64,000 nt of DNA from Brienomyrus brachyistius (GCF_023856365.1 NC_064548.1:4763501-4827500); one strand, 5' to 3'. Positions 1 to 11,537 are shown, counted from the first letter of the stretch. A program made the numbers and translations. Notes: generated from the letters alone by a model not told the origin.

Positions 1-166
1 ATGAAAGGTCCTTCGTTTTCGTCTGTCAATTTATCTATAAGCCTTTTGGATTGATATGAAATCGATTTATTTCACTCTAGCAGTTTTACGTGAGCTGGTG
101 GCACCATACACATCTCTGTCCCTCAGTTCTGGTTTACAGTCGGCTTGTGCTCCATTACCTGGAAAA
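1..166. other. Leader of the first hAT copy; no gene seen
   Basis: No coding signal of its own is seen. The open frame that contains the hAT transposase runs back to an ATG at 56, but residues before the methionine at 167 do not resemble the family. I therefore take 167 as the likelier start and this stretch as 5' untranslated sequence or transposon flank. The transposon end lies outside the window or is not recognisable. Confidence 0.4.
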
Positions 167-1103
167 ATGGCGACGACAAAAGTTGGGAGAAGGTGGCAGA
201 GTCTTCTCTGGAATTTCTTTGACTATGACAGAGAGACAGATAAGAGCAGGTGCATTGTAGAAACAGGTGACAAAATATGTGGGATACGTTTGAATGTCCA
301 CTTGAGAAGCTCGCATAAAACGCCTAATCGCGAGTACCTTGACCAAGTAGCCTCTCTGATTAGCTCCCCCAAAAGAGAAGCAACATCCTGGCCAGGTAGC
401 ACCAGGAAGGAGGAGACAACCATAATGGACTGCTTTCACCGACGATCAAACAGCTGCTGGTTAGTAAATACGCAGGAACACCACAAGCGGGAGGATGCAT
501 CGGTAAACATGTTTATTGAGACTGGGATGTCTACACGATTATGTGACTCAGTTGCTTTCAAAAAGTCCAGCTATTCTCTCGAACCAAAATTCAAATCACC
601 CGGTGCTGCAAGAGTGAATAACCTTATTGGAGCTAAGATGGATGAAGCAAAGCACAAATTGAGAGAGATCATAAAGGACGTGAGGAAGCTGACTCTTTGT
701 GTAGATGGTTGGAAAAAGAGAGGATTAACAGCATCTTTCATGGGTGTGTCAGCATGCTTTTATCATCCACCCAGAGGCCAGGTTTACCATGCTCTGCTTA
801 ACCTACACCGAATGGAGCACCCACATACTGGGGAGTCCATTGCTCGCTGTATTGACGAGACATTGGATGCATGGGGTATAGGAGAAGACAAGGTGCTACT
901 CATTGTGACAGATAATGGGTCCAACATCATCAAAGCTGTGCGGCTGCTTAGGGACAGAGGCCAAGAACAAAGTGAGGAGTCCACAGATGGTTCACGGGCT
1001 CAGCCAGGAGGTGCTGGAGAAGGTCTGGATGAATTGTGGATCGAATCAGAGTCAGAGGACACAGACGAGGAGGATGAGGAGATTGGAGAGACTGGAGACC
1101 TTG
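167..1103 (+). pseudogene. hAT transposase, N-terminal exon (BED finger and start of catalytic region)
   Basis: From the methionine at 167 the product begins with a BED-type zinc finger: aromatic WNFFDYD, a Cys pair around SRCIVETGDKICG, then HLRSSH. It continues through a hAT linker into a region resembling ZBED-family transposases (LTLCVDGWKKRGLTASFMGV, then LIVTDNGSNIIKAV), where the D of VDGW and of VTDNGS match the usual catalytic acids. The tail is highly acidic. The exon ends at a good GTGAGT donor at 1104; the next homologous segment starts after an AG at 3226-3227, so the gene has an intron. The simple splice is one base out of phase, which suggests decay or a slightly different junction. 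hAT transposases cut and paste their own element. A domesticated ZBED gene is less likely given the downstream stop and frameshift. Confidence 0.75.
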
Positions 1104-1157
1104 GTGAGTGAGGTTATAATGCCAAATACATTAGTCTTATTGATTTATTATTTTATT

Positions 1158-1160
<3 letters not shown>

Positions 1161-1210
<50 letters not shown>
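1161..1210. repeat. (TA)n microsatellite
   Basis: An uninterrupted alternating TA run of about 50 bases lies in the hAT intron. More TA-rich runs occur at about 1435-1460 and 3051-3072 on either side of the Tc1-like element, which inserts at TA dinucleotides. Confidence 0.9.
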
Positions 1211-1213
<3 letters not shown>

Positions 1214-1460
1214 ACAATGATATAACCAGCATTGTAAGCTTTAATTGATATTAACTCCATAGAGTTAATAATTCACTTGCTCTCATTTACTCACTTCTAT
1301 TCAAATCTAAAATGTCCATGCCAAATGGTATACATCTGTTAAAACTAAAAAACTAAAAAAAAACATCATAGTTATTGTTGTCATAATTTCATTATCTTAT
1401 ATTAAGATTCGTTATAAAGATATTTACATATATTAATATATATATATATATACATATATA

Positions 1461-3050
1461 CAGTCAGTTCCATAAATATTGGGACATCGACACAATTCTA
1501 ATCTTTTTGGCTCTATACACCACCTCAATGGATTTAAAATGGAATGAACAAGATGTGCTTTAACTGCAGACTTTCAGCTTTAATTTGAGGGTATTTACAT
1601 ACAAATCAGGTGAACGGTGTAGGAATTACAGCAGTTTGTATATCTGCCAAGCACTATTTAAGGGACCAAAAGAAATGGGACAAATTAACAACCATAAATC
1701 AAACTTTCACTTTTTAATACTTGGTTGCAAATCCTTTGCAGTCAATTACAGCCTGAAGTCTGGAATGCACAGGCATCATCAAACGCTGGGTTGCATCCCT
1801 AGTGATGCTCTGCTAGGCCTCTACTGCAACTGTCTTCTGTTCCTGCTTGTTCTTGGGGCATTTCCCCTTCAGTTTTGTCTTTAGCAAGTGAAATACACGC
1901 TGAATCGGATTCAGGTCAGATGATTGACTTGGCCATTGCATAATATTCCACTTCTTTGCCTTAAAAAACTCTTTGGTTGCTTTCGCAGTATGCTTCAGGT
2001 CATTGTCCATCTGCACTATGAAGCACCGTCCAATGAGTTCTGAAGCATTTGGCTGAATATGAGCAGATAATATTGCCCGAAACACTTCAGAATTCATCCT
2101 GCTGCTTTTGTCAGCAGGCACATCATCAATAAATACAAGGGAACCAGTTCCAGTGGCAGCCATACATGCCCACGCCATGACACAACAACACCACCATACT
2201 TCACTGATGATGTGGTATGTTTTGGATCGTGAGCAGTTCCTTTCCTTCTCCATACTCTTCTCTTCCCATCACTCTGGTACAAGTTGATCTTTGTCTCATC
2301 TGTCCATAGGATGTTGTTCCAGAACTGTAAAGGCTTTTTTAGATGTTCTTTGGCAAACTCTAATCTGGCCTTCCTGTTTTTGAGGCTCACCAATGGTTTT
2401 CATCTTTAGTTGAACCCTCTGTATTCACTCTGGTGAAGTCTTCTCTTGATTGTTGACCTTGACACACATACACCTACTTCCTGGAGAGTGTTCTTGATCT
2501 GGCCAACTGTTCTGAAGGGGTTTTTCTTCACCAGGGAAAGATTTCTTCGGTCATCCACCACAGTTGTTTTCCGTGGTCTTGCAACTCTTTTGGTTGCTTG
2601 CTTGCTATCTCTCTGATGGGTTTGTTTTTATTTTTCAGCCTAATGACGGCTTGCTTCACTGATAGTGACAGCTCTTTGCATCTCATCTTGAGAGTTGACA
2701 GCAACGGATTCCAAATGCAAATAGCACACTTGAAATGAACTCTAGACCTTTTATCTGCTCCTTGTAAATTAGATAATGAGGGAATGACACACACTTGGCC
2801 ATGGAACAGCTGAGCAGCCAATTGTCCCATTACTTTTGGTCCCTTAAAAAGTGGGTGGCAGATATACAAACTGCTGTAATTCGTACACCGTTCACCTGAT
2901 TTGTATGTAAGTACCCTCAAATTAAAGCTGAAAGTCTGCAGTTAAAGCACATCTTGTTCGTTTCATTCGTTTCAAATCCATTGTGGTGGTGTATAGAGCC
3001 AAAAAGATTAGAATTGTGTCGATGTCCCAATATTTATGGACCTGACTGTG
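1461..3050 (-). mobile_element. Tc1-like DNA transposon, nested in a hAT intron
   Basis: The ends are inverted copies of each other for about 225 bases (about 1461-1686 and 2818-3050). Both contain CATAAATATTGGGACATCG near the tip and TTTAAGGGACCAAAAG near the inner end. TA-rich sequence flanks both tips, as expected for TA target duplication. Long inverted repeats with an internal copy of the motif are typical of IR/DR-type Tc1 elements. A transposase remnant lies between them on the minus strand. The element separates the two halves of the hAT gene, so it inserted after that gene, probably into its intron. Confidence 0.88.
1813..2686 (-). pseudogene. Tc1-like transposase, decayed
   Basis: The frame is broken into three pieces. 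The N-terminal paired-type helix-turn-helix starts at the ATG at 2686 (ELSLSVKQAVIRLKNKNKPI). The central piece has LWTDETKINLYQSDGKRRVW with the first catalytic Asp, and GTAHDPKHTTSSVKYGG. The C-terminal piece has IVQMDNDLKHTAK with the second Asp and SDLNPIQRVFHLLK. In active Tc1 enzymes the third acid is the Glu of the NPIE motif; here that position is Gln. Frameshifts separate the pieces. The copy is therefore catalytically dead on two counts. Family is well supported; the subfamily was not determined. Confidence 0.85.
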
Positions 3051-3227
3051 CATATATATATATATATATATATTAAATGTGTTATCCAGTGGAAACAAAT
3101 TTAGGACAATAAACAGACAAAGTCCTAATTAATAAATAATTCTTTATTAAACGGTACCATTCCTATGTGTGTTTTACATTTAATGATAATCAATTATCTA
3201 TTTGTTTGTCTGCTCTCTCTCTGCTAG

Positions 3228-4164
3228 ATGCCAGATGATGGGGAGAACAACAAGTTCCAGAGAATGCCATGCCTGGTCCACACCCTTCAGCTCACCCTGA
3301 AAGATACCATTAAGCACCCAAATGCTGATTTGCTCATATCACGAGCAAGAAAGCTGGAGCACGCAGTGAGGAAATCGTCAGTGACAAATGAAGCAACGAT
3401 CAAAAAGTGTGGCAAAACTCTGGTCCGAGATTGTAGTACACGATGGAACAGCACTTTTGATATGCTGAGAAGACTGCAGGAGATCAGAACTGAACTAAAC
3501 CAAGTGCTTGAGGAGTTGGGCATGGACACACTTCTCACAAGCAATTGGGCTAAGCTAGAGAACCTGGTCAAGCTACTTGAGCCCTTTGCCATTCACACAG
3601 ACCAGCTTCAGAGTGACAGTTAGTCACTCTCACAAGTAGTGCCATGCCTGCTCAACCTTGAGGTACATCTACTGACAACTACTGCTGCTGGGAAGCAGTT
3701 AGCTCAAATGCTGCTGAAGTCCTTGCGAGAACGTTTTGCTGCCATTCTTAGCCCTGATTCCCCTCAGTTTGATGCTACACCAGCAGCAGCCTGCCTACTC
3801 AATACAAGTGTTTCACTGATTCTTCAAACACCAGACATGCTGTCACTGAGGAGGGCAGCACAGTCTTTAGTACAGAACCTGGCAGCTCAGTATAACCCAG
3901 CAACTCCTTCTCAGTATAACCCTCCAACTCCTTCTCAGAGTATATTTAATGAGACATCGTTGCAGTTCTGGAGTTCGAGAGGCTGTTTATCCAAAAACTT
4001 GCCCCTGTGGCCCTGGGTCTCGTTAGTGCCCCTGCGTCACAAGCCTTTGTGGAGCACATCTTCTCTGTGTGTGGACTGTTGTCATCTGGCCTGAGGAACA
4101 GAACAACCACATCTCTGGATCAGTGTGTTTTCCTCAACATCAACAAGAAATTGTTGCTTGACTG
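3228..4164 (+). pseudogene. hAT transposase, C-terminal part with dimerisation domain
   Basis: This continues the gene starting at 167, after the Tc1-bearing intron. Recognisable blocks are MPCLVHTLQLTLKD, CSTRWNSTFDMLRRL (the hAT STRWNS block) and the C-terminal dimerisation region FVEHIFSVCGLLSSGLRNR. Two lesions are visible. A TAG at 3621-3623 interrupts a frame that otherwise continues into 3639. A shift near 3958 moves the conserved C-terminus, which ends at the TGA at 4162-4164, into another frame. The acceptor is preceded by a CT-rich tract ending TGCTAG at 3227. The protein would be a typical hAT transposase of about 600 residues if unbroken, but this copy is a pseudogene. Confidence 0.78.
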
Positions 4165-4178
4165 AAGTATACCCATTG

Positions 4179-4224
<46 letters not shown>

Positions 4225-4236
4225 TACACACACACC
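4179..4236. repeat. (CT)n-(CA)n compound microsatellite
   Basis: About 24 bases of CT repeat are followed directly by about 34 bases of CA repeat with one TA interruption. It lies just past the hAT stop codon. An open frame crossing it is composed of repeat-encoded Leu-Ser and His-Thr and is not a gene. Confidence 0.9.
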
Positions 4237-4334
4237 AGTTCTTTTGCAGCCAAAAAGGGGAAAAAATGAATCAGTCCTGTTGTGCAATGGTTTTTAAGTT
4301 TCTTAATTTTTTTCTCAGATTGAGCTGATTGGGT

Positions 4335-6600
4335 TTAAGAACATAAGAACATAAGAACTATACAAACGAGAGGAGGCCATTCGGCCCATCAAGCTCGCTT
4401 GGGGAGAACTAAACTAATAGCTCAGAGTCGTTAAAATCTTATCTAGCTCTGATTTAAAGGAACCCAAGGATTCAGCTTGCACTACATTATCAGGAAGGCT
4501 ATTCCATACTCTGACTACACGCTGCGTAAAGAAGTGCTTCCTTAAATCCAGCTTGAAATGTTCTCCCGCTAATTTCCACCTATGGCCACGAGTTCGTGTA
4601 TTTAAACTAATGCTGAAGTAACTATTTGGTTGAACAGCATCCAAACCTGTTAGAATCTTATATACCTGGATCATGTCCCCCCTCAATCTCCTTTGCTTGA
4701 GACTGAACAGATTTAGCTCAAGTAACCGTTCCTCGTATGACATTCCTCTAAGACCAGGAATCATTTTTGTGGCCCTACGCTGCACCTTTTCTAAGGCCAC
4801 AATGTCCTTTTTAAGATATGGTGACCAAACCTGCACACAATATTCTAGGTGAGGTCTCACCAAGGAATTGTATAATCTTAGCATTACCTCCCTTGACTTA
4901 AACTCCACACACCTGGAGATATACCCCAACATCCTATTGGCCTTTTTTATTGCTTCCCCACACTGGCGAGAATGGGACATGGAAGCATCAACATACACAC
5001 CAAGGTCTTTCTCATGATGAGCTACCTTTATTTCAGTGACACCCATGAAATACCTGTACTTTATATTTCTGCTCCCTAGATGGAGTACCTTACATTTATC
5101 GACGTTAAATTTCATCTGCCAGGTATCGGCCCAGTCACTAATTAAATCAAGATCCCGCTGTAGCTGCTGAGCCACTAATTCAGTATCTGCTACACCACCC
5201 ACCTTGGTGTCATCTGCAAATTTCACCAGTTTACTGTATATATTGGTATCCATATCATTTATGTAAATTAGGAACAATAGTGGTCCTAAAATCGAACCCT
5301 GCGGTACCCCACTATGAACGCAAGCCCACTGTGACATTGTGCCTCTTATAACTACTCGCTGTTTCCTATCTGTTAACCAGTTATCAATCCAGGTCGCTAC
5401 GGTACCTAAAATACCAGTCGCTTTGAGTTTAAGTAGGAGCCTCTTGTGGGGGACAACATCAAAAGCCTTTTGGAAATCTAAGTAGATGACATCATAGGCC
5501 TTCTTATCATCAACTTCCTGAGTAGCTTCCTCAAAAAACTCCAACAGATTTGTTAAACAGGATCTACCTCTCCTAAATCCATGCTGGCTATCCCGCAAAA
5601 TGTTATTGGAGTCCAGGTAATCTATCATTTTCTCTTTGATTAAAGCCTCCATAACTTTACCAGTTATACAAGTTAGACTGATTGGCCTATAGTTAGACAA
5701 ATTACTTCTATCCCCTTTTTTGAAAATAGGCGTTATGAAGGCGTGCTTCCAATCAGAAGGTACCACACCTTCAGATAAGGATTTTTGAAACAGTAAAGTT
5801 AAGGGTCGGCAAATAATATCCCTCATCTCTTTTAACACTATAGGTAAGATGCCATCAGGGCCCTGTGATTTATTTATTTTGAGCTTAGCTAGGCTTTGCA
5901 AAACATCTGCTTCAGTTATATATATATTAGCTATAGACAATGCTGGATAGGTAATAACTGGTAAATTACTAAGGTCCTCAACAGTGAATACCCGTGCAAA
6001 ACTATCATTGAACTCATTTGCTATATCAATGTCGTTTACTATTATAAGACCCTTACTATCCTGCAGATTAGTAATTTCAGGTTTTAGAGCTCTTTTAGAG
6101 TTAAAATACTGGAAGAAACTTTTAACGTCATCCTTAGCTTCCAATGCAACCATCCTTTCGACATTTCTTTTAGCTCGTCTAATATCATTTTTTAACTCAG
6201 CCTGTAGACTTAGATATTCCTGCTTAATTCTGTCATCATCAGTTATTTTCCATTGCTGGAACAAAGCCCTTTTCCTCCTTACTTTATGCTTTATTTCCCT
6301 AGTAAACCACCTAGGTTGCAATTTCCTAGATTTATTCTTGCTGGAAACAGGTATGAAGTCCTCTTGCACTTGCAATAATGTGCTTTTAAAAAATTCCCAG
6401 GCCTCTTCAACAGTTTTGTTATTTAACTCCATCCAGTTCACAGTTTCTAGTTTTAGTCTCATACACTTAAAGTCAGCCTTCCTAACATTATATATTTTTG
6501 ATTTGGACTTAGCTCTTCGAACACTAAACTTAACCTCAAATTTGACCATGTTATGATCGCTACTGTCAAGTGGTTCTAAAACGTTTATATTCTTATGTTC
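4335..6600 (-). mobile_element. CR1-like LINE, 5'-truncated
   Basis: A non-LTR retrotransposon on the minus strand. Its 3' end carries tandem copies of an 8-base unit (GTTCTTAT on the element strand) at about 4335-4355, the short-repeat tail typical of CR1-like elements, preceded by a conserved 3' segment containing CGAGAGGAGGCCATTCGGCC on the plus strand. The body encodes the end of an AP-type endonuclease (SSDHN) and a full reverse transcriptase. Coding homology fades at about 6590, so the 5' part is missing, as is usual after incomplete reverse transcription. The last 982 bases or so occur again at 55201-56183 with high identity. The clade could be a close relative such as Rex1. Confidence 0.85.
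4414..6549 (-). CDS. CR1-like LINE ORF2: end of endonuclease plus reverse transcriptase
   Basis: The 711-codon open frame is unbroken. The listed start at 6549 is just the first ATG; the frame stays open upstream and includes the endonuclease SSDHN motif right before it, so the true protein began further 5'. Visible reverse-transcriptase blocks are GFRRGRSCLTNLLEF, YLDFQKAFDVVPH (first catalytic Asp), SGVPQGSILGPLLFLIYIND and KFADDTKVGG with the catalytic FADD near residue 442. The C-terminal region has YNSLVRPHLEYCVQVWSPY and LEKVQRRATKMI, typical of CR1/Rex1-type LINEs. The enzyme copies its own RNA at a nicked target. No stop or frameshift is seen, so this is a young copy, but 5' truncation makes autonomous movement unlikely. 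Confidence 0.85.
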   Translation of the reverse strand: MVKFEVKFSVRRAKSKSKIYNVRKADFKCMRLKLETVNWMELNNKTVEEAWEFFKSTLLQVQEDFIPVSSKNKSRKLQPRWFTREIKHKVRRKRALFQQWKITDDDRIKQEYLSLQAELKNDIRRAKRNVERMVALEAKDDVKSFFQYFNSKRALKPEITNLQDSKGLIIVNDIDIANEFNDSFARVFTVEDLSNLPVITYPALSIANIYITEADVLQSLAKLKINKSQGPDGILPIVLKEMRDIICRPLTLLFQKSLSEGVVPSDWKHAFITPIFKKGDRSNLSNYRPISLTCITGKVMEALIKEKMIDYLDSNNILRDSQHGFRRGRSCLTNLLEFFEEATQEVDDKKAYDVIYLDFQKAFDVVPHKRLLLKLKATGILGTVATWIDNWLTDRKQRVVIRGTMSQWACVHSGVPQGSILGPLLFLIYINDMDTNIYSKLVKFADDTKVGGVADTELVAQQLQRDLDLISDWADTWQMKFNVDKCKVLHLGSRNIKYRYFMGVTEIKVAHHEKDLGVYVDASMSHSRQCGEAIKKANRMLGYISRCVEFKSREVMLRLYNSLVRPHLEYCVQVWSPYLKKDIVALEKVQRRATKMIPGLRGMSYEERLLELNLFSLKQRRLRGDMIQVYKILTGLDAVQPNSYFSISLNTRTRGHRWKLAGEHFKLDLRKHFFTQRVVRVWNSLPDNVVQAESLGSFKSELDKILTTLSY

Positions 6601-8447
6601 ATGTGTGTCTTTAGTCTACTGGCTATTTTGATTTGTATCAGGCACACTACCTGTATCCAACATCAGAAGCAGTATTACACACATTTTGCACTTAAGCTGC
6701 TATCTTGTAGACTGTTGGTTGTTGTGGATAGTTGGTTGTTTAAAAGTAACTGGATACATTTTTTTTAATGGTATCCTTTGTTGAGTTTTATTAAACAATA
6801 CTCACTGATCTTTTTGAATCCTGCACCTGACAACCCAGAGTATGAAAAAACGAAAACTAATACTAAAACTAATAAAAACTAAAATAAAACAAAGCATTTA
6901 GAAAAAATGTAAACTAAATAAAACTAGCAAACCTGCTCTAAAAACTAATTAAAACTAACTAAATTAAAGGGGAAAAAAAGGTCAAAATGAAATAAAACTA
7001 AACTATAATTAAAAATCCAAAACTATTATAACCTTGATCTGCACACATTCACACACTCCATAAGATGTCAGATAAATGTAGGATGTACATGCTTGGAAAT
7101 TAGGATTTCCCATAGAATTCTTTGCTGTCATAGGACTTCTGTCTCAAACATCCATTTTTTTTTTTAGACATAATTGCCCCCCCAAAAAAATCTTTCTGGC
7201 CCACCCTCTTACTGAGAGCTGGAACCAGACCTTAAAATACCTCTCCCACACGCTTTAAACACACTTAAACTTATATGTAGCGGGGGATCACTGTATTTAG
7301 AATGGGTGCATGTCCGTCACCATGCAAATACCAAATTACCAATACAAAAAAAAAAATTAGACGTGCTTCATTATTTTCAAGTGCAAGAACTTCAAGACAT
7401 ATATAAATAATCATCAACAAAAAGTAATCTAATCAATTATCAGCAATCTAAATGTTCTTTCAGTTACAGTGTGTGCTTAATTCTGACAATGCACTTGAAA
7501 GGTATTTTAATGATAGTTTGTTCTTTACTTAATATATATTGTTTTTCTTTTGCCGTTTTATTGAACATCATGATTACATGAAAGGACCAGTTATAATCTA
7601 TAGTGAGACGTATAGAACTGAAATACAATAAAATAACAAAATATCATTAGTGCACTCCGAACATGTCAGTAATGAGCGACATGCACCCACACCGTTTAAT
7701 AATGTGCCACCGAATTTAGACAGGGTTTTTGTTGGTCTAAAAAGAGCAACACGCCCACTCAATACTACAATTTTCAAACATAAATATTCAGATTGCAGAC
7801 TGCATGTCATGGGTTATTTACTGCATACAGGATATATACCTTTCAAAACAAGTTTTAACAAAATATATTACAACCACTGCAGAATGTAGATGTATATACA
7901 TAGATGTCTGGCCATTCATACTAGACCTGCATGAGACCAGGAAAATCTGCGATGTGCGATAACGTTATTCAGTATTGCGATGACGATATGACCTGCGATA
8001 AATACTTAAGTGCGTATACAGTTCCTATGTTTCTGCTTTAATAGGTTCTACTAACACAAACCACAAACATTCTATAACCGAAGCCCATTGAACAAAGCAA
8101 AATAAATTCTGAGCATGTTTTTATTGAACATAGATTACCTAAACAATTAAACAGAACATTAATACAATTAATACTATAATGTAATATAGTTTTCTCTTAT
8201 TCCTTTTAAAATCTCTCCTAAACAAAAATATCTATGGGAAAACAAACAAATTATAAATAAATATGAATAAAACATGACAAATTATATCCTATTACAGTAA
8301 TCAAACCACTTCACTCTACTCAACAAGGTGCACTGATTTATGAAGAGGAAAACAAACAGATTAAGGCCACTAAATCAAGAAAAATGAAGACAAAATCATT
8401 AGAAAAAAATATCCCCCAATTGATAATTTACTGCTATAGTTATTCCC
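6601..8447. other. AT-rich stretch without a recognisable gene
   Basis: No coding frame resembling a protein is seen. From about 6845 to 7025 the sequence is low-complexity, dominated by ACTAAAACTAA-type words. At about 7925-8010 there is a run of GCGATA and CGATAT words (TGCGATAACG, GACGATATG), a texture I associate with ends of ZBED-type hAT elements. It may mark the end of the hAT copy whose coding part begins at 8448, but I could not identify a matching inverted end. Confidence 0.4.
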
Positions 8448-9621
8448 TTAGGGCAAGTTCTTGGCCAAGAAAACCAGCATATTAACTTTGCTAGGTTTCA
8501 AACAGACCCTCTGACATGTTACCACATTCCCTGATGTGCTAAAGAGCCTCTCAGAGGGTGAGCTAGTGGCAGGTATACAAAGATATTTCTGAGCTAGTTT
8601 GCTTAGCTTTGGGTAGGTGACCTGGTGGAGTTTCCACCAAGGCAAAGGGTCTGCCTCACTGTCAATGGTCGGGGACAGCAAGTAGCTGTTCAGTTCAGCT
8701 TCAACAGCTTGCCCCAGCTGCATGGAAGATGGAGTGGGAGTGGAGCCTGGATTTGTTTTCAGCAAACTGCCCAGTGATCGCTTTGCCTTCTTGTCACTTG
8801 GTGGATCCATGCTTTGGGCCTCAGTGTTGTCAGAAAGTGTTCCCTCCTAAAACAGAGAGGCAGTTTAGAATACAATAAAAAAATAGATATGTTCCATCCA
8901 CATTCAGATAATGCAACATGCGATTACAGTATTCGGGCATGTCATAAAATGTGTAACCTAATTACTTTCTGTGCTGTTTCTTCCATTTCTGACATCACCC
9001 TTGTCTTGATGTCTTTGACTTTTTCTTTGCTAATGTAGTTGCCCTTGAACCTGGAGTCAATGAAAGATGCAATGTCCAGTAGTTCTTGTGTTGCTGCGTC
9101 ATCATACTTTGTAATCATATAATCCAAGATATTTGCTTTTATAGTTTTGGTTAAATCAGAGTCATCTACCTTTGAAATGAGGTCTTCAAAAGATGAAGTA
9201 CAGGTTTAACATATGAAACACTTACATAGTTTTCCCCGGAAAGAGCATCAGTGAATTCTTGCAAAGGGTGTAACGCCAAGGTTACAGACTCAAGCACATC
9301 TAGGTCCTGCCATGAGGGAACCAGATGCCGTGTTTTACGCTCTGCCAAGAGGACATCAGATAGGGCCTGCCGCTGCTCCAAGACCCTCTCCATCATCTTT
9401 TGCCTTGAGCCCCACCTGGTTTTGCATTCTGTGATGAGTAAATGCTCTGGGAGGTCATGCTCTTGTTGTGCTTCTTTCAGTGCCACCTTCTGCTTCCAGT
9501 CGTGTGAAAAATGTCCCACCAATTTTTTGCAAAGTCCAGTAGCATGGGCAATATGCTGATCATCCTTAGTAGCATTTTCTGGGAAGACATGAACACACGT
9601 AAAACAGCTAAAACCAACCAA
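8448..9621 (-). pseudogene. hAT (ZBED-type) transposase remnant, copy A
   Basis: Read from high to low coordinates, three coding blocks follow family order. 9621-9166 has HIAHATGLCKKLVGHFSHDW, ITECKTRWGSRQKMMERVLE and LHPLQEFTDALSGENYVSVS. 9127-8942, extended upstream through LTKTIKANILDYMITKYDD, has LDIASFIDSRFKG. 8810-8448 holds the C-terminal dimerisation region LAQKYLCIPATSSPSERLFS, GNVVTCQR and MLVFLAKNLP. Short gaps between blocks look like small introns. The N-terminal BED finger is not found upstream, so the gene is incomplete. A near-identical copy without the last C-terminal segment lies at 61157-62259. Confidence 0.8.
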
Positions 9622-9639
9622 GACATATTGTATTGTTAT

Positions 9640-10770
9640 CAGTTGTTATGTTAATTACAAAATTGAGATCACTCAGTCATGTCCGTTTTACCAATAGTAG
9701 GCTAGTTTCAGAGCTGACAGAGTAATGGGGAAAACAAATAATAACTGCCATATTTATACGTGCATATTGCATGTGCTATTTTTTATTCAGATTAATAATA
9801 TTCAGACAGTTGCCTAAATGTCATCAGATGCTCATAAAAAGAGCCTTTTCAGATGTACAAACTGAATGACACACTTGCATGGCCCAGACAACATAAACCA
9901 GACGTTTCTTTGTCTATAGAAAATCCCGCGAAACTTCAACTAATGTTCCCGTTAGGCTATAACCCCCTCTGGTGGTACACAATGGAATAGCAATTCTAGT
10001 ATTGCTTTTGAACAAAATACCCATTAAACAATCAAATTGTCACAAAATTCTTGTGTGCGTCACATTCACAGAAGAGGCTCAGTTTTCTTAAAACACTTCC
10101 ATAGTTTATCTATGCAATCAAACCTTATCTCTAAAAATTAAAGCATAGACTTGTCTGTAGGGACTTTAAAGACATTTTGGTAAATTGGTTCCATATGTGT
10201 TCTGTAGATTTGTTGCATTTCATAGTTCGTTTGATCTTTAAATCCAGTAAACTGTTACAAGATCATTTCTCCTCATAGATTCAAAGATGGACTTTCAACT
10301 CTGCAGTTTTTGACCGCGCTGCAACAGCATTCAAGAGTGTTAGTTCCGGTCTTGTACCACTCTGCTAAGAAGCTGACTGCTGCAGATTTGGAAAGCATGT
10401 TCAGACCATATACATATTAAATACACTAAAACACAGTAAATGTTGATGTGATCCACTTAAAGCAGCCTATAAAAATGGTTCATTCATTTTGGTTATATAT
10501 CTGAATTCTATGTCACTTTTAGGTTTGTTCAGATCTTCCTGTCCAGTAGATGGCAGTGTGTCGTATTGAGGGAGGAGGTCAGATTTGCGGTTAGAGCGAG
10601 CAGGAAGAAGAAGAGAAATAATACCGCGAGCGGTGGAACGTTAGTGAGTTGGAGATTTAGAAAATTAATAAATAGCGAACTGTCTTTTTTTAAGCATTGA
10701 GCATAGTATACGTAGAAAGTCGGACAGGGATATTGTTTTCTTTTCTCTGGTGAGTTCATTTGGTGATCGC
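9640..10770. other. Non-coding part of the duplicated segment
   Basis: No gene is recognised. Conservation with 62270-63460 is high, including indel-sensitive AT runs, so this is part of the same repeated unit and not unique DNA. Small open frames are not conserved in length between the two copies. It could hold the 5' untranslated region or internal non-coding portion of the hAT element. Confidence 0.5.
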
Positions 10771-10787
10771 CATGTGCAACTCTAACT

Positions 10788-11138
10788 ATCCATCCATTTT
10801 CAAAACCGCTTATCCTACTGGGTCGCGGGGGTCCGGAGCCTATCCCGGAAGCAATGGGCACGAGGCAGGGAACAACCCAGGACGGGGGGCCAGCCCATCG
10901 CAGGGCACACTCACAGACCATTCACGCACACATGCGCACCTACGGGCAATTTAGCAACTCCAAGTAGCCTCAGCATGTTTTTGGACTGTGGGGGGAAACC
11001 GGAGTACCCGGAGGAAACCCCACGACGACATGGGGAGAACATGCAAACTCCACACACATGTGACCCAGGCGGAGACTCGAACCCGGGTCGCAGAGGTGTG
11101 AGGCAACAGTGCTAACCACTGCACCACCATGCCGCCCC
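10788..11138 (-). mobile_element. tRNA-headed SINE with ATGG tail, copy 1
   Basis: On the minus strand the element starts with a tRNA-like head: GGCGGCATGGTGGTGCAGTG contains a box A-like word, and GGGTTCGAGTC is a good box B. It ends in GGATAAGCGGTTTTGAAAATG followed by ATGG repeats. Target duplication is GCAACTCTA at 10776-10784 and 11139-11147, extendable to 12 bases with one mismatch. The orthologous position in the other duplicate (63463-63471) is an empty site, which defines the insertion precisely. Pol III transcription and mobilisation by a LINE are inferred from the family type. Confidence 0.88.
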
Positions 11139-11537
11139 GCAACTCTAGCTAGCATGGTTTTAAACTATATGTTGTAGCATGAAAAGGATGTATATCTAAT
11201 GACGTTCATATTCCTAATTTTGCTGTTAACTCGGATGGTTGCTGTATAAATGAGGAAAATTGAGGTAATAATCACATTTGTGAAAACCCAATTGTCGTTT
11301 TTCGTAATTTAGCTTAACTATAGTGCTACGGAAAGCCAGGTTGAAGCCATATTAACCGAGAGAAATGCTATGCTAGTATGCAGCCAGTAAGGTTTAGTAA
11401 ATTTTAATTCTAAATTGAAGGGGGGCCAAGCTTTGTGCTAAACTTTGTCACACTAAAAAATAGGAACCAACTTGCAGGCAGGCAGGGGAGGAGGCCTCAC
11501 CCTAGACTGGTGTAGCAGAAAAAGCAGAAGGTGTGTG

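Noticed and set aside
5984..6556. 190-codon plus-strand frame
   Set aside because: It is the antisense shadow of the CR1-like reverse transcriptase, which has clear motifs.
8448..9621. Domesticated ZBED gene instead of a hAT remnant
   Set aside because: The BED finger is absent, and a nearly identical truncated copy exists at 61157-62259, which fits a transposon better.
11075..11138. tRNA-like box A and box B in the SINE heads as real tRNA genes
   Set aside because: No cloverleaf can be completed, and the sequence continues into the SINE body and tail, with target duplications.
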